Shown: positions 6,173 to 6,553 of the stretch, piece after piece
Layout: each line of letters opens with the position of its first letter
Numbering within the stretch: the first letter of the stretch is position 1
From: Planctomycetota bacterium
Lineage (GTDB): Bacteria; Planctomycetota; UBA11346
NCBI GenBank assembly: GCA_013816645.1
Contig: JACDEC010000169.1
Location: 1-6,553 of the forward strand
Direction of reading: 5' to 3'
DNA: 6,553 nucleotides
Notes under the pieces: model-generated
Database searches by the model: none
The model's input: only the letters and a program-made list of their open reading frames with translations
Told to the model about the DNA's origin: nothing
Position numbers and translations under genes: made by a program

Positions 6173-6553
6173 ATGCCCGCCCTCCGCCCCGCCGACCTGA
6201 TCAAGCGCTTCGGCAGCCCGCTCTACGTCTACGATCTCGACCTGGTGCGCAGGCGCGCACGAGCGCTGAAGGATTGCGTCTCCTACCGGCCGTTCCGGCC
6301 GCTCTACGCGATCAAGGCCAACCCCTGCCCGGCGGTCGCCCGGGTGCTGGTCGACGAAGGCTTCGGCATCGACGCGGTCTCGCCCGGCGAGGTCGCGCTG
6401 GCCCTGCGCCTCGGTCTCTCGCCGGGATGGGTGCTCTACACCGAGAACAACATGACCGACGCTGAGATGGGCCAGGCGGTCGATCAGGGCGTACTGGTCA
6501 ACTGCGGCTCGCTCGACCGCCTCGAACGGCTGGGCAAGGCCGGCGTCGAACGC
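6173..6553 (+). CDS. lysA: Diaminopimelate decarboxylase, N-terminal 127 residues (partial)
   Basis: This gene encodes a PLP-dependent cytoplasmic enzyme that decarboxylates meso-diaminopimelate to lysine, the last step of lysine synthesis; it also draws on the pool used for peptidoglycan. The frame is open to the right edge. It shows the fold type III (alanine-racemase-like barrel) start FGSPLYVYD (13-21), the PLP-binding Lys48 in YAIKANPCPAV (45-55), GFGIDAVSPGE (about 63-73), and LYTENNMTDAEM in the next barrel strand. The usual LysA length is about 400-430, so roughly 300 residues, including the substrate-binding and second active-site motifs, are outside the window. A related group-IV decarboxylase, such as one for carboxynorspermidine or ornithine, is possible, but the SPGE and NNMTD wording favours LysA. 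The ATG at 6173 gives a family-like N-terminus although no Shine-Dalgarno precedes it. An in-frame TTG at 6137 with AAGG just upstream is the alternative start and would add 12 residues. It lies 198 bases after smc and is probably a separate transcription unit. Confidence 0.88.
   Translation, partial: MPALRPADLIKRFGSPLYVYDLDLVRRRARALKDCVSYRPFRPLYAIKANPCPAVARVLVDEGFGIDAVSPGEVALALRLGLSPGWVLYTENNMTDAEMGQAVDQGVLVNCGSLDRLERLGKAGVER

Noticed and set aside
6093..6200. Small protein of 35 codons starting MNEGRRSNW before lysA
   Set aside because: There is no properly spaced ribosome-binding site, it overlaps lysA by 28 bases in another frame, and it has no recognisable features.

Overview
The window is very GC-rich bacterial chromosome with ordinary housekeeping genes and one unrecognised secreted protein. 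I see no phage, transposase, CRISPR array, tRNA or rRNA. The phylum is uncertain. The SMC protein differs from the usual gammaproteobacterial type in its N-terminus and ATPase-head wording. Together with the LysA wording it reminds me of Planctomycetota or a related lineage. This is recalled resemblance, not an alignment.

Layout. On the minus strand, dut (dUTPase, 498-944) is followed 64 bases later by the 5' part of coaX (type III pantothenate kinase), which runs off the left edge (1-433). A 133-base divergent spacer (945-1077) separates dut from the plus-strand genes. The first plus-strand gene (1078-2244) encodes a 388-residue predicted lipoprotein. It has a charged middle and a Gly/Ser/Thr-rich C-terminal half made of about six 20-residue repeats. 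After a 79-base gap comes smc (2324-5974), a complete 1216-residue chromosome-structuring ATPase with all its catalytic motifs. A 198-base spacer (5975-6172) holds a 10-base tandem duplication, a GC-rich hairpin and a second, nested hairpin. lysA (diaminopimelate decarboxylase) then begins at 6173 and is cut by the right edge.

How the genes relate. dut (dUTP removal and dUMP supply), coaX (coenzyme A synthesis), smc (chromosome segregation) and lysA (lysine and, through its substrate, peptidoglycan precursor metabolism) are core functions, but they do not form one pathway. dut and coaX may be co-transcribed. The lipoprotein gene and smc may also be co-transcribed, although a 13-base-pair hairpin in front of smc contains its ribosome-binding site.

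No undescribed multi-gene system is visible. The observations most worth a second look are the hairpin covering the smc ribosome-binding site, the repeat-bearing lipoprotein of unknown function, the nested palindrome between smc and lysA, and a glycine-rich break in the SMC coiled coil.
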